Source: Berghia stephanieae
Taxonomy: Eukaryota > Mollusca > Gastropoda > Nudibranchia > Aeolidiidae
Length of the DNA: 64,000 nucleotides
Assembly: GCA_034508935.3 (NCBI GenBank)
Contig: CM067445.1
Location: 8,058,792 to 8,122,791 of the forward strand
Reading direction: 5' to 3'
The position numbers and the translations under genes are program-made. The notes under the pieces were generated by a model. That model did not search any database, was not told where the DNA came from, and saw only the letters and a program-made list of their open reading frames with translations. Each line of letters starts with the position of its first letter. Positions within the stretch are counted from its first letter, which is position 1. Positions 10,973-23,840 of this stretch are shown here, piece by piece.

Positions 10973-12712
10973 CGTGAATCCTGTATCACAAGACTCTTGT
11001 TTTCCAGGAGTTTTTGAATACTTGAGAACAACAGTCAAAATCTAGAATTTAAAATGGAGACAAAATTTAAAGAATTATTACCTAATTCTGATGTTTATAT
11101 TTTGGCACAGTTAACAAGAGAAAAATGGAAAATAAAATAATTTTTAAATACAAATAAAGCTAGGACTATAACTACATATGACAATGATGTGACCAAACTA
11201 GTGAGATAAAAAAACAATTATCGAAAAATTGCAAATGAGCAAGATCTATTAAACCTTTAGGCACCTACCGATCAAAATAAACAAACAAAATAAAGTATAT
11301 ATAAAGTACTGGATTTTGATGATGAACTTTGAATGTAAAAAACTGAGAGGCCAACAAATTGATTTAATCAAATTTAAATGAAAATAAACCATTCTAATTC
11401 TAATGCACCACAAAATTCATGTATATGTGGATGGTTTCTGCTGGAAGATTTATTATTTAGAAAATGAGATTTAACTTTAATCCTTATTTACATCACTTCG
11501 TAAACATTAAGGTATGTAATGTTGTTGCCGATGTTGTACTTCAATTCAGAGTTCAGAGCATTCTAATCTTATCGTAACATAACCCATCTGACACTAACTT
11601 ATACTTATAGACATCAATTCTATAACAGCTACTATACTACTACTACTACTGGTAAACAAAAGATTGCATTTACACATTGATGTTGAAGACTGTATAAAAT
11701 CAGTCACGGCAAATAAAAGCCCTTGGGCAGAAGGTAAGACAATCTATCTACCCAAAGTGTGATGTTATGAATAATTAATATCTAGACAGCTATATACTAT
11801 ATAGATGGCGACATTATTTGTTTACCAATGATGATTTTAGTTTTAGATAGACTTGACACAGGCCACAAGACCATTTGTGAATTCAGGTTAATGAGTTGCA
11901 CTTGTATCTTGCCATCCAACTTTCTGAATTCCTGTCAGCTTCATTATTCTTTCATTATAACTGGAAAGAATTGAATCAGATCTGACTCGCAATCCGATTT
12001 GACAATGGGGCAGTTACTTTGTACTTTGTGTACGTGCAAATGTCTTCTTTAGTATCAGTGCAAGTTTACTCGGTTGGGTATACATTTAAAAAAAAAAATA
12101 TGAAAATTTTAATTCACCTGCTGATCAGGAGGAAAAAAATCACATTCACTTTCAATCGGAACTTCTGATGATGGTAATGATGATCTTGGGGAAATATTTA
12201 TGTCAGGTTTTTAAAAAAAATAATAATAATTCAGAAATCCCGGTGCCACATCATATCCGAGTTCCCACTCATGGCAGTGACCTACATAGAATCATGGTAA
12301 AGAATAGAGGGATGGTTCTGGAGGCGTAGATGAGTACCTAAGAAGGTGTGTTGTGTCAGCTTTTTTCCTCAAGTGAGTGAGATGGGATGGGGTAGGGAGA
12401 GGATTGGAGGAAACGAAGAGTGAAGAAGCTATGTTGGCCAGATAGCAACGCCTAGAAGTCAAATAATTATGCTGAGATATTTTTTTTTCGTATTTCACAA
12501 ATTGGCGCGTTTAATTTTGCAAATTATAACAAAGATAGCTCTTCTCCCTTTCATTAATATAGATTTTTATCAATAGTTTATTGAAGTTGAGAACAACTTG
12601 GTATTTTAGGTTTCATTTTTCTCAAATTTTATTCTAAAAGAAAATAACAAAATTTGTTACAGTGGACTTTTTGTGGATGAATAGTAAATCTGGCAACTCT
12701 CCAATTATGATT

Positions 12713-12714
<2 letters not shown>
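10973..12714. other. Upstream region of PLOD, no clear gene
   Basis: Mostly unique AT-rich sequence. The PLOD promoter and 5' UTR should lie just right of 10972, but no TATA box or initiator stands out. One possible short coding stretch lies at 12121-12220 on the minus strand (an open frame ending PPDQQ before a GTGAAT donor). Its acceptor is poor and I do not call it. Confidence 0.4.

Positions 12715-12808
<94 letters not shown>
12715..12808. repeat. (TC)n microsatellite
   Basis: An uninterrupted dinucleotide run of about 90 bp. Confidence 0.98.
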
Positions 12809-12809
<1 letters not shown>

Positions 12810-13253
12810 GCAGTCGGCACCTGCTAAAATGTTTCTGTTTCTTTAAATAAAATTTTTAAAAATAAAATAAAATAAATAAATCAAAATTAAAATGAGATAA
12901 TGCGAGCTTTTTTTTTTTTTTTTTAATTCTTTTCATCCACACGTTTAAGAAATTGTTGGTTTACCAACACATAGTTATTTTGCTTTTACTATTAGGTTAT
13001 ACAAAGTATGGTATTCATTTGATTGTTGGTCGACCAAGATACTTCCAAGTGTTCGAGGTTGGGAGTAGAGTGTTGAGGGCTGAGGGGGATAAAACACGTA
13101 AGCAAGCACATCGTACCTACGTGACAAAAGTAACGTAGATCCCAAGCCCTACACTGACACTTTACCTACATCCAACCAGACCGTTGTAAAAGCACGCGCT
13201 TTCATATTACATACTATTACAGAGATGACCATCCATCCATCCAAGGAGGAAGG

Positions 13254-13492
13254 AGGACTGCCGTATTCTGGAGAAAAAAAAAAACTCCTATTAAAAAATT
13301 GGCTAGAAAATTCGTCCTTCAAATATCGACCCATTTAAATTACCCTCAACTTGGCAAAAACTCTCGTGGAAGTCCCAGGTTTGAGAGGGTTTTTTTTTGC
13401 CAAGATGAGAGTCATTTAAATCGATCGATATTATTTCCTGGCCAAATTTAAAAATAGGAGTTTTTCCAGAGTACGGCAGTAACTGGCTAACG
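13254..13492. repeat. Foldback element FB-1, copy A
   Basis: Inverted arms of about 110 bp. The left end 'gactgccgtattctggag' mirrors the right end 'ccagagtacggcagtaac'; inner 'cttcaaatatcgaccca' mirrors 'aaatcgatcgatat'. The centre holds 'gtcccaggtttgagagg'. No coding capacity: a MITE-like foldback. Confidence 0.85.
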
Positions 13493-13656
13493 ACTGCATG
13501 TTGGTTGATGGCTATGAACGTAAGCTTACGGTACGTTATAGCTTTATCCATGACGTAAATATAACACTATAACAATAGTACGACATGGCTTTATCCCATA
13601 CAGAGAGGATTTTAAAAAGCTGCTTTTTTTGTTTTTGTTTTTGTTTTTTTCATTTA

Positions 13657-13660
<4 letters not shown>

Positions 13661-13706
<46 letters not shown>

Positions 13707-14013
13707 GTTATGTGGTCTTAGTGGTATGAAACTCACTTCCAGATCGGAAGGTCCTGGATTCGAGCCTCACTCGGTCGGCGCATAATTGAGTCCTTGGAAA
13801 AGGCTCTTTATTCACACCCTCTCAGCGTACTCAAGTGTAAAATGAGTACTTGGCCGTTAACAGCGTTGTCTCTGTCGGGAAAAAATGTAACATAGTTTAA
13901 CAGGTGTTATATCTCGTTCTACATGTTATGTGTTGTACTGGTCAGGAACCTTTGTAAAGCGCTTTGAGTACATTTAATTTAGTGGATATTGCGCTATATA
14001 CAAGCTCAATTTA
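13661..14013 (+). repeat. (GT)n run followed by SINE-1
   Basis: A 43-bp GT run directly precedes the head 'tgcggttatgtggtcttagt'; the SINE runs to 'gcgctatatacaagctcaat'. Confidence 0.85.
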
Positions 14014-14097
14014 TTTTGCTTTGTTTTTCTTTTTAAATCTTTTTCTTATTTGTCGTCGTTTGCCTCATTCTCTTCCTATTCTTTATCTCCCGCATAT

Positions 14098-14310
14098 ATT
14101 TACAGAAAAAAACGGAATTGAAACGATTGTACTCACGGGTAAAGTTGCTGGGAAGAAAAGAAGAGGGAGACAGAGGATAGATTACATTGACAATCTAATC
14201 GGATGGATTGGTGGAGGAGGAACAGGAATCGAGCTATTGAGAAGATCTGAGGACAGATATGGTTGGAGGGACATGATCGCCGATGTCTGCAACAGGCCTG
14301 GTACTTGATG
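14098..14310 (+). mobile_element. Non-LTR retrotransposon (LINE), C-terminal fragment
   Basis: The frame from about 14101 to the stop near 14306 encodes KRRGRQRIDYIDNLIGW and then SEDRYGWRDMIADV. This pattern (basic RGRQR, a Trp, then DR..WR..IADV) is typical of the end of LINE polyproteins downstream of the reverse transcriptase. The stop is followed by a short TGA repeat, usual for LINE tails. The catalytic domains are absent, so the copy is 5' truncated and inactive. Confidence 0.8.
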
Positions 14311-14472
14311 ATGATGATGATCTCCCGCATCCTTCGTCTCTTCATTCGTATTATAGTGACTAGTGACGTGAGTGGTGCAACGGCATAGAAGACATAGAAA
14401 TAGCAGATGCTCCAAGAAGAAGCTCATAAAATAGTTATGCTCTCAAAAAATATACGTAGTACGCATAATAGC

Positions 14473-14715
14473 TGTGCGGCTATGTGGTCTTGTGGTATGA
14501 CACTCGCTTTCGGATCGGAAGGTCCTGGGTTCGAGCCTCGCTCGGCGCATAGTTGAGTCCTTGGAGAAGGCTCTTTACTCACATTCTCTCACCGTACTCA
14601 GGTGTAAAACGAGTACCTGGCCGTCAACAGCGTTGTCTCTGTCCCAAAAAATTGCAACATCGCCTGGCTTTGAGCACGTTTAGTGGATATTGCGCTATAG
14701 AAAAGCTCATTTTAA
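14473..14715 (+). repeat. SINE-1 with an internal deletion
   Basis: The head is close to consensus; the part between 'acatcgcc' and 'ggctttgagcacg' is missing about 70 bp. Confidence 0.85.
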
Positions 14716-14829
14716 ATTATTTTTAAAAAAATAGCTAAATAGCTCATGCAAGGAACAGCAATACGATGTTTTCTGCAGAGGTCAGGATCGACGTGCCTTT
14801 TTATTCATCAACTCATTTTATAATAACAA

Positions 14830-15070
14830 AAAACCCCAGAAAAGTGGAAATGGAAAGGCTTCGGATGGAAATAGTACAACAATGGGAGTTTCGGGTACAA
14901 ACCCTTCGTCAGCAAAACACGAGGAATACAACCCAGGAATATTAGACGCTTAAATTCTCACTACATTTTGTTTTATACGTTCCTTTGTTCATTGTTTTGC
15001 TGACGAAGGGTTTGTATCCGAAACGTCCAGTTTTTGTATTGTTTCACGATCCATCCCGGGCTTCAGGCAG
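14830..15070. repeat. Foldback element FB-2, copy 4
   Basis: The two arms are almost perfect complements: plus-strand 'gctgacgaagggtttgtat' with 'ccgaaacgtcc' at 14998-15030, and its inverse at 14890-14925. Both cores read CTGACGA, a short GGG..CCC hairpin, then GAAAC. Confidence 0.7.
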
Positions 15071-15201
15071 CCTCCGCCGCTCTCGACATTAAACAGCACG
15101 ATATACACAAGGGATACAATCCATACAAACAATAGAGTAAAGAGTAAAACATGGATAGTTTCTCTTGATTCTTGACACTCCATTTCTTCCTCCACTTCAG
15201 A

Positions 15202-15680
<479 letters not shown>

Positions 15681-16109
15681 CATTTTCTTTTTCTTTTTCC
15701 TTTGAGATTATATCTTCGACTGAGTTTTTTAAAAAAATCTTTTCTCTTTTGTTTTGTATACGACGTAAGACGTCGTTGAATACAAGAAATTATTATAACG
15801 AATTATATATAATAGCGCGCTATCTTTCATCGTGTCATCGTCAAATTCCAGTTTCCAGTTTTCAGCGGTTCCATGTTGTTTGTATTAATTGACCTTAAAG
15901 GTCATAATACTATTCATATCTATGGTTGTATTCATGTACAACAATACAAATCTTATCGCTTAGCGATAGACGTTCTTTGCTGTATTTTAACTAAAACTTG
16001 GAGGCTTGAACAGTCTGATTTTTGAAGGTTTGAAAATTTCAATATATTTTCATACCCAAGAAAAGAATGAACACAAATTGAATACCAGATCAATTTTAAT
16101 TATCAAAAT

Positions 16110-16345
16110 AGGGGTAAGGCTCCGTTAAAGTCCTACATAAAGTCAACACTCTTAAAGTCAACTTCTGCTTAAAGCCAACACTCTTAAAGTCAAATTCTGC
16201 TTAGTCAACTTCTGCTTAAAGCCAACACTTTTAAAGTCAACTTCTGCTTAAAGCCAACACTCTTAAAGTCAAATTCTGCTTAAAGTCAACTTTTGCTTAA
16301 AGTCAACACTCTTAAAGTCAAGTTCTGCTTAAAGTTAACACCTCA
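16110..16345. repeat. Degenerate tandem repeat, about 30-bp unit
   Basis: Repeats of 'aaagtcaacactcttaaagt' and 'caacttctgcttaaagcc', about eight units. The stretch 15680-16110 before it shows nothing recognisable; 16440-16600 is A-rich. Confidence 0.8.
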
Positions 16346-16558
16346 TGTTGGTCAAATATTTTCTTTTCTTTATGTAAGTGTTTTCCGTTTAAAACGGAGA
16401 ACCTGTCAACCAATCTTTATCGGGATTCCAATGTATTTGAGCTTGAACAAAAACAAAACAAAACAAAACAAAAAAAAAAAACAACAAAAAAAACCCAAAT
16501 TAAAAACAACAAGAAAAAGAAAGAGAAAAACCCCAACAAAACAGCAAAAAAAAAAAAA

Positions 16559-16592
<34 letters not shown>

Positions 16593-16934
16593 AAAAGAAA
16601 GAAAGAATGCAATTAAATTCGAAGCCACTTTAATCTTGAGAATCAAATGACGTAACAATCTTGTGTTACTTGCAATGAGACAAAACAACACGTAGCAAAA
16701 AATTATGAATATTTAAAATAGCAATAAAATACAAACAATTATCCACTCACATGGTTCCCATGGTGACTCCAATTGACAAATTATCGAGAACTTTTTGAGA
16801 ACATTAGTAGACAGTATAAATAAATAAATATTTTTTTTTTTTAATCCATGTGAAATGTAAAGGTATTATGGTTGGATAAAATTATAGATAAAAACAATGA
16901 AGAATATCTTCATTTTATGCGCATGAGTGTGAAT

Positions 16935-16938
16935 TTTT

Positions 16939-16970
<32 letters not shown>

Positions 16971-17080
16971 TTGAGTATGTGTTTGTGTGTGTGTGTCTTT
17001 GAGTATGTGTTTTGTGTGTGTGTGTGTGTGTGTGTGTGTTTGAGTGTGTGCGTGTGTGTGTTTGCGTTTGAGTGTGTTTA
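16935..17080. repeat. (GT)n microsatellite
   Basis: Interrupted GT-rich tract with 'gtttgagt' interspersions. Confidence 0.95.
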
Positions 17081-17186
17081 TGCATTTTACAATTGAGCTA
17101 CGGTATGTCAATAACGATAAGACAATTTTACCAAAATGAAACACACTGCTGATTTGAAGTTGCATTTTTGTTGTTGTTTTTTATTC

Positions 17187-17385
17187 AGTTAACTGCCGTA
17201 CCCTGGAAAAACTCGTATTTAAAAATCGATTTAACTGACCCTCGTCTTGTCAAAAACTCTGGAAGCCCCAGGTTTGAGAGTTTTTGCCAAGATGATGGTC
17301 ATTTAAATCGATCGATATTTGAAGGACAAGTTTTAAGGCCAAATTTTTAAATACAAGTTTTTCCAGAGCATGGCTGTTAACTGGT
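17187..17385. repeat. Foldback element FB-1, copy B
   Basis: Ends 'gttaactgccgtaccctgg' and 'ccagagcatggctgttaac' are inverted copies; the inner arms carry 'gtcatttaaatcgatcgata'. About 199 bp. Confidence 0.85.
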
Positions 17386-17909
17386 TAAAGATCTATACGA
17401 CAAATCATTGACTTATTTATGTATATATTTCAATTGGCAAGAAAAAAAGTAAGTTTTATAATATACATCTATTCACAATGATATTTCATGTAATTGAAAA
17501 TTGGTTACTGAAATCATAGATAAGGAATCGTTATATGGCTATTTCATTATAATTTATAATTTCTTATTCTGAGTTCGATCATCTACAGAGATCACACAAT
17601 TATTCGTTCCTTTCAAAACCTAGATTCTACTTTTGATCAAGTTAAATCTACATTGCTTGTATCTTAAATATTTGCTGAACATTTTATTATTTTTTAATTT
17701 ATGTTTTAATGTCTGGACCATAGTTACTATTTTAATCGGATGTCTATACTTAGAACAATAGAGTCACATTGATTCAAATTGGATTGAAAATTCAAAGACA
17801 ACGGTGTAATTTGATGTGCATCGATAAAACAGTATTTTCACTCACTTATCAACGATAGTCGATAAAATTATATAAATCTAAGTGCACACATTAGCAGGCC
17901 TGATGACCC

Positions 17910-18138
<229 letters not shown>

Positions 18139-18539
18139 GTAGCGATCTATTTCAAATCCCTCCTAACTCTTTCAGGATTTTAAATAACTCAATACATATT
18201 TTCTCACAGTATCGCCCCATACTTTTATGGTTTTATTATCTCAGCATAATTAAAATTGCTATCTATTGTAATTACAAGAACGCCCAAGTATGACACGGAA
18301 TAAATTAACGTTCAGGCGTTAGACGAGAGATGCCTTATGGTTGTATAATTAATCGACCGTCCAGCCGATCAAAGGGCCATAAAAAAAAGTTATCCTGGAA
18401 TACACATTTATTACCGACGCCAGCGATGACTGACGCACGCGGAACACGATTGGTCTCGAGCAGATGACCAGTGACATTCTTGCACTGACAAATCCTGGAA
18501 CATCATTGGTTTCTGGGATTCACTAAACTCCGGTCATAT

Positions 18540-18655
18540 TATTTCTATATAAGCAAAGACTCAGCTAACTCGGTCTCTCTCCCATTCCAGCACTCTATCA
18601 CCAACATACTCGAAATTATTTTTAGAAGGAAACATTGTGTGGACAGGGGTATGTA
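18540..18655 (+). promoter_or_regulatory. TATA-type core promoter candidate with first exon and donor
   Basis: A clean TATA box ('ctatataagc', about 18545) is preceded by two CCAAT-like boxes in inverse form ('gattggtc', 'cattggtt'). About 30 bp downstream a pyrimidine-rich start region ('gtctctctcccattcc') follows, and then a strong donor 'cagggg|tatgt' region near 18650. This arrangement is rare elsewhere in the window. It could drive a small gene or belong to an old repeat's promoter. Confidence 0.4.
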
Positions 18656-19043
18656 ATAATTATATCAATTTTATAGCTGTGGACATACATTATGTTATGA
18701 TTGATTAATGCCATTTAAAACTAGTATGTGTAGTGAGTAATAATTAATATTATGTTTTCGCCTGGGCGTAAGTAGACATAACAGAAATTGATAACTCATG
18801 TTATTATAACAAAATATTTCATTCACTCTCGTTATCTATATATGTATATATTATTGTATATTTATGTATGCCTTCCAAATGAATGAATTACATAACATTG
18901 AGTTACATTTACAAATGTGCTATCGCTAATACGCGATAATACTTTTATGTAAAGATATGTATTGATTCTTATGCTCTCATTGTTTAGCTTATCTTTCCCC
19001 ATCCCACTAACCTTCCTGTACCCCGTTAATTAGATTAAGGATA

Positions 19044-19262
19044 ATGACAAACAAAATTAGATCAGTGGTGATGTCAAGGGTTTGTGAATTGGAAACCCTC
19101 ACTACATCACCGCTCATAAGGAATATAAAAATGTTGCAACTAGTCAAAGATTTGCTCCGGTATTTTCACAGATCGGGTTATCCAGCAAACGCCATTTGGT
19201 TACAAGTTGAGCCAGAGCTGAATCTATCCAGTGACCCACTGGGACAACCAGAGAATGAATAA
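19044..19262 (+). CDS. Short open frame, 72 codons, doubtful
   Basis: Not recognised. It starts MTNKIRSVVMSRVCELETL and ends SSDPLGQPENE with stop TAA. It is about 370 bp downstream of the promoter candidate, is preceded by an acceptor-like 'ccccgttaattag', and its stop overlaps AATAAA. Amino-acid composition is ordinary rather than microsatellite-like. It may be the second exon of a small gene or a fragment of an old mobile element. Confidence 0.3.
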   Translation: MTNKIRSVVMSRVCELETLTTSPLIRNIKMLQLVKDLLRYFHRSGYPANAIWLQVEPELNLSSDPLGQPENE

Positions 19263-19737
19263 AAGACTCCTCCATAAAATAACCAGGCAGAAGCAACATT
19301 AACGCCGCCACCAGTCACATCCAAACAGATAATAAACCAACTATAAGAAATTGAGAAACCATGAAGGGATGAACATTAACAGCCCATAGACTAACTTCAA
19401 TGCATTAAAATGTACTATTATTCTTTTGGCTAATTATGTGATAACTTGTTTTTGTGTGAGGCAATTCTGTTGATTTATATAAAGTATTTCTGCTTTACCG
19501 GGAATTAATACGTACCTTCTAAACCTATCTATCCCTATATTACGTGCCAATAATCTACTGCGACTTCTTCTACCTATTTCTTTAAACTTAAAATTTTCTT
19601 ACAATCTGTCGAGTTGTCAGGAACTTTAACCCGGCTATAACAGCGCAAAAGTGGCATCTGACAACTTTTGTCTTTGGGGAAACTATCTGACTCATATTTG
19701 TCCACTCCTACTTGTCACTTCTACATGGACGCGACAA

Positions 19738-20006
<269 letters not shown>

Positions 20007-20974
20007 TGAGTTGGTTTGAGAGTATTTCCATAACAATTTAGATTATCAGACCTGCAAATAAGTAAACGTTAGTATTAATGTATCCATTCACGAATTTAAA
20101 AAAAATGATTTTTTTTAAACATACAAAGTGCGACATGAAATACATGTCTAAAAAAGAAGAACAAAATAAAACAAACAAAAAATAAATAAATAAATAAATA
20201 AATAAACAAATAAATTAAAATAAATTAAAACAAAAACAAAACCAAACAAAGAACAAAAATACGAGGAAAAGAAAATAACGTTTGAAGATAACACGGCAAG
20301 AATGTCATTCATAGGAAGTTTTCCCCACAGTTATCCATTCAAAATGGATCACACATACACCCCCCCCCCCCAATATATATAGTATTCTACAAAATTCAAT
20401 CCTCGTGGGCGGAGGGTGGGGGGGGGGGGGCGTAGGCTTTTCGAACCTGGGAGAAAAGTTGCCAGGTTTGTGTACTGCAAGTGGATGCAATGGCTGGCTA
20501 CAGACTGAGATCAAGAACTTGCCGAATGGCAGCAACGTCATGCAACTCAGTCTTGACCATTATGTCACGTGTCGTAACAATGCCTGTTGTTTTTCCAAAA
20601 ATATGTTGGTTAAAATTGGAAATAACATGGGTTGAAAATAAAAATATAATGTAGAACTCTCACAGAAAGGCTTAATGCCAGTGATCTAAATATAGATACC
20701 ATAAATCAATCAAATAAAGCAGTTACTGTATTATTCCAACAAAACAATAATGACAGTAAAACAATAAATTTTTTTTACAAAAATGTCTCAGTGTGGAAAA
20801 TCATTGGCAAATATAATAATAATTAAAATTGAGAATAAAACGTGAAGATATCACAGAAAAGCCAAATCACAAAGATGATGTCATCAACAGAAAATCACCA
20901 GGAATGATTCAAATGAATGTTGTAATCAATTATTGAACGGAATTCACGAATTGTAGCAGCAGGAATAAATTAAT

Positions 20975-21195
20975 AACAAGTTAACGAACACGTTGCCCGA
21001 ATCCAAACGATCAATTAACGACGATGAAAAAAACAAAACACCAGGATATGTCCTCACGAGTTAAACTCGCGCACCGGGCGTCGTGTGGCGACGTCTGAGG
21101 ACAAATCCTGGTTTTCTTCCTCGTCGTTGGTCGATCGTTCAGGTTCGGGGAACGTAATCGTTAACTAGCGAATGAATGAACGTGTTTGATATACT
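20975..21195. repeat. Long imperfect hairpin with GC-rich loop
   Basis: Arms of about 90 bp: left 'cgaacacgttgcccgaatcc', 'acgatcaattaacgacgatg', 'accaggatatgtcctca'; right 'tgaggacaaatcctggt', 'cctcgtcgttggtcgatcgt', 'tcaggttcggggaacgt'. The loop, about 21059-21095, is GC-rich in an AT-rich region. No coding capacity. Most likely a foldback MITE; a transcribed hairpin is possible. Confidence 0.7.
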
Positions 21196-22029
21196 TGATC
21201 AAATAATATTTCAAAACAATTAATCTCAACATTAAAAACAATACATGCAATAAAATATCGACATCATCTGCTTCATACGGTTTTTAATAACTAATTGAAC
21301 AAATCAGTCAAAAGGATAGAATTGTTTCAATCACATAACCTAATATAATTGATTGTTATAATAAAATTGAAAGTCAATTTTTATTCCCACTCATAGCACG
21401 GGTGCGCAACGCACACGCACAAGCACACATCCATGCATGGACATACAGACACAAAAAGACATTCACAAAAAAAGAAGAAACAAAATTATCATGCCTCGTT
21501 CTAACGTGGAAAAAAAAAGCCCAATTCAAAAATAGAATAACTATCAAAATGTTATTGATAAAATGATTTTAAAAATAGCAACAAAACAGAAGCAGCAGTA
21601 AAACAACAATAATAATTTAGGTATACAGGACTATACCAAGCGTCAGTATAATAATATGCCAACCGGTGGAACAGATCACGGGAGTTTGAAATAAAGAATA
21701 TTTTAAAGACATCATACAATTAAATAAAAAGTTAAACTTTTCAAATAATGACCAAAGGTAAAAGGAAAGACATACAAAAAATCGTTATCTGATAATTATT
21801 AACAAAAACATGTTCTTTGTGAAATGCTCCCTAAATAATATAACTGCAACTTCAATTCGATTTCAACGTTTCATTCAGACATTAGAAAAATCTCACCGTC
21901 TTTTCATTTAATATCTGAATTCTTATTATACGTTATTTTTGCAACAAAAGGAATATTTCCCCAGCAAAAGTGTAGGGGCTCGAAAAACATTAATTGTTTT
22001 ATAACAAAAGATCTATAATATCATGAAGA
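21196..22029. other. Unassigned AT-rich intergenic sequence
   Basis: No exon, repeat or motif recognised on either strand. Confidence 0.4.
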
Positions 22030-22120
22030 TGTGAGTATTTATGTCGTGCAATATCCACCAAACGTGTCCGAAACGCTTTTCAAGGGGTCCTAGCCAGCCG
22101 TAACACTTAACGCGAAGGAA
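22030..22120 (-). repeat. SINE-1, first half, split by a SINE-3 array
   Basis: Reverse-strand tail ('gcaatatccaccaaacgtg') up to 'taacgcgaaggaa'. The same 13 bp recurs at 23378, where the SINE resumes. Confidence 0.85.
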
Positions 22121-23377
22121 AAAAAAAATTTTTTTTATTCTCTATTGTCTTCTGGCACTTTTCTACTCACTTCATATCTTGTTGTTACCAACATAAGTGC
22201 CTGCTCCACTCACTTTTCTGAATTAAAAATTCACCCCAAACACCGGAGCATACTCAATGTCTCAATCGTTTCTATGTTATATGTTTGTGATGAGAATATT
22301 GGCTATTAAGCTTAACTGCTGGTCAAAATTACTTCGCGATGGTGGCGAACGAATCGGCGATCTCAAGAAGTGGGTGAGAGAGGGATCTAGAAATGACTTT
22401 GGGTTTGAAACGAATATTTTTGTGTTCGTGGATAGCTCACACGGTAGAGCCACGCTCTCACCTGCAAGGCGGAGTTGTCGTACCAATAAGGTCGCAGGTT
22501 CAAACCCCACCACCGCCGCGAAAAATTTTTTTTATTCTCTATTGTCTTCTGGCACTTTTCTACTCACTTCATATCTTGTTGTTACCAACATAAGTGCCTG
22601 CTCCACTCACTTTTCTGAATTAAAAATTCACCCCAAACACCGGAGCATACTCAACGTCTCAATCGTTTCTATGTTATATGTTTGTGATGAGAATATTGGC
22701 TATTAAGCTTAACTGCTGGTCAAAATTACTTCGCGATGGTGGCGAACGAATCGGCGATCTCAAGAAGTGGGTGAGAGAGGGATCTAGAAATGACTTTGGG
22801 TTTGAAACGAATATTTTTGTGTTCGTGGATAGCTCACACGGTAGAGCCACGCTCTCACCTGCCAGGCGGAGTTGTCGTACCAATAAGGTCGCAGGTTCAA
22901 ACCCCACCACCGCCGCGAAAAAAAAATAAATTTTATTCTCTATTGTCTTCTGGCACTTTTCTACTCACTTCATATCTTGTTGTTACCAACATAAGTGCCT
23001 GCTCCACTCACTTTTCTGAATTAAAAATTCACCCCAAACACCGGAGCATACTCAATGTCTCAATCGTTTCTATGTTATATGTTTGTGATGAGAATATTGG
23101 CTATTAAGCTTAACTGCTGGTCAAAATTACTTCGCGATGGTGGCGAGCGAATCGGCGATCTCAAGAAGTGGGTGAGAGACGGATCTAGAAATGACTTTGG
23201 GTTTGAAACGAATATTTTTGTGTTCGTGGATAGCTCACGCGGTAGAGCCACGCTCTCACCTGCCAGGCGGAGTTGTCGTACCAATAAGGTCGCAGGTTCA
23301 AACCCCACCACCGCCGCGAAAATTTTTTTATTCTCTATTGTCTTCTGGCACTTTTCTACTCACTTCATATCTTGTTG
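22121..23377 (+). repeat. SINE-3 array 1: three direct copies inserted in SINE-1
   Basis: Three tandem units of about 397-401 bp. Each unit carries a tRNA-like segment with A box 'tagctcacacggtagag' and B box 'ggttcaaacccc', then 'ttctctattgtcttctggca' and 'cttcatatcttgttgtta'. The whole array is flanked by the 13-bp direct repeat 'taacgcgaaggaa' (22108-22120 and 23378-23390). Confidence 0.9.
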
Positions 23378-23530
23378 TAACGCGAAGGAAGGAACATGTC
23401 TCTTAGGCGATATTACAAATGTTCCTATAGGGACAACGCTATTTACGGCCAGGTACTCATTTTACATCAGAGTACGGTCGAATAATGCGAGTAAAGAGCC
23501 TTTTTCCAAGGACTCTCAACTGTGCATCAA
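23378..23530 (-). repeat. SINE-1, second half of the split copy
   Basis: Resumes with the duplicated target sequence and continues through 'ggccaggtactcattttaca' to 'ttccaaggactc'. Confidence 0.85.
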
Positions 23531-23538
23531 TCAGAGCG

Positions 23539-23840
23539 TGACCTATTAGTGTATTCGATTCTCTAAATTGCTTCAATGTCATATTAGGTCTACTACTCAC
23601 ATGAAACATTTTGGATGTAGACAAGACCCCGACAATGAGACCTATTAGTGTATTCGATTCTCTAAATTGTTTCAATGTCATATTAGGTCTTCTACTCACA
23701 TGAAACATTTTGGATGTAGACAAGACACTGACAATGAGACCTATTAGTGTATTCGATTCTCTAAATTGTTTCAATGCCATATTAGGTCTACTACTCACAT
23801 GAAACATTTTGGATGTAGACAAGACTCTGACAATGAGACA
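23539..23840. repeat. 99-bp tandem repeat, three units
   Basis: Units start 'gacctattagtgtattcgat' at 23540, 23639 and 23738, differing by a few bases. The open frame across it follows from 99 being a multiple of 3. Confidence 0.9.

Noticed and set aside
12121-12220. Minus-strand coding stretch ending PPDQQ before a donor
   Set aside because: No convincing acceptor and no partner exon; it is upstream of the PLOD start codon and not in phase with anything.
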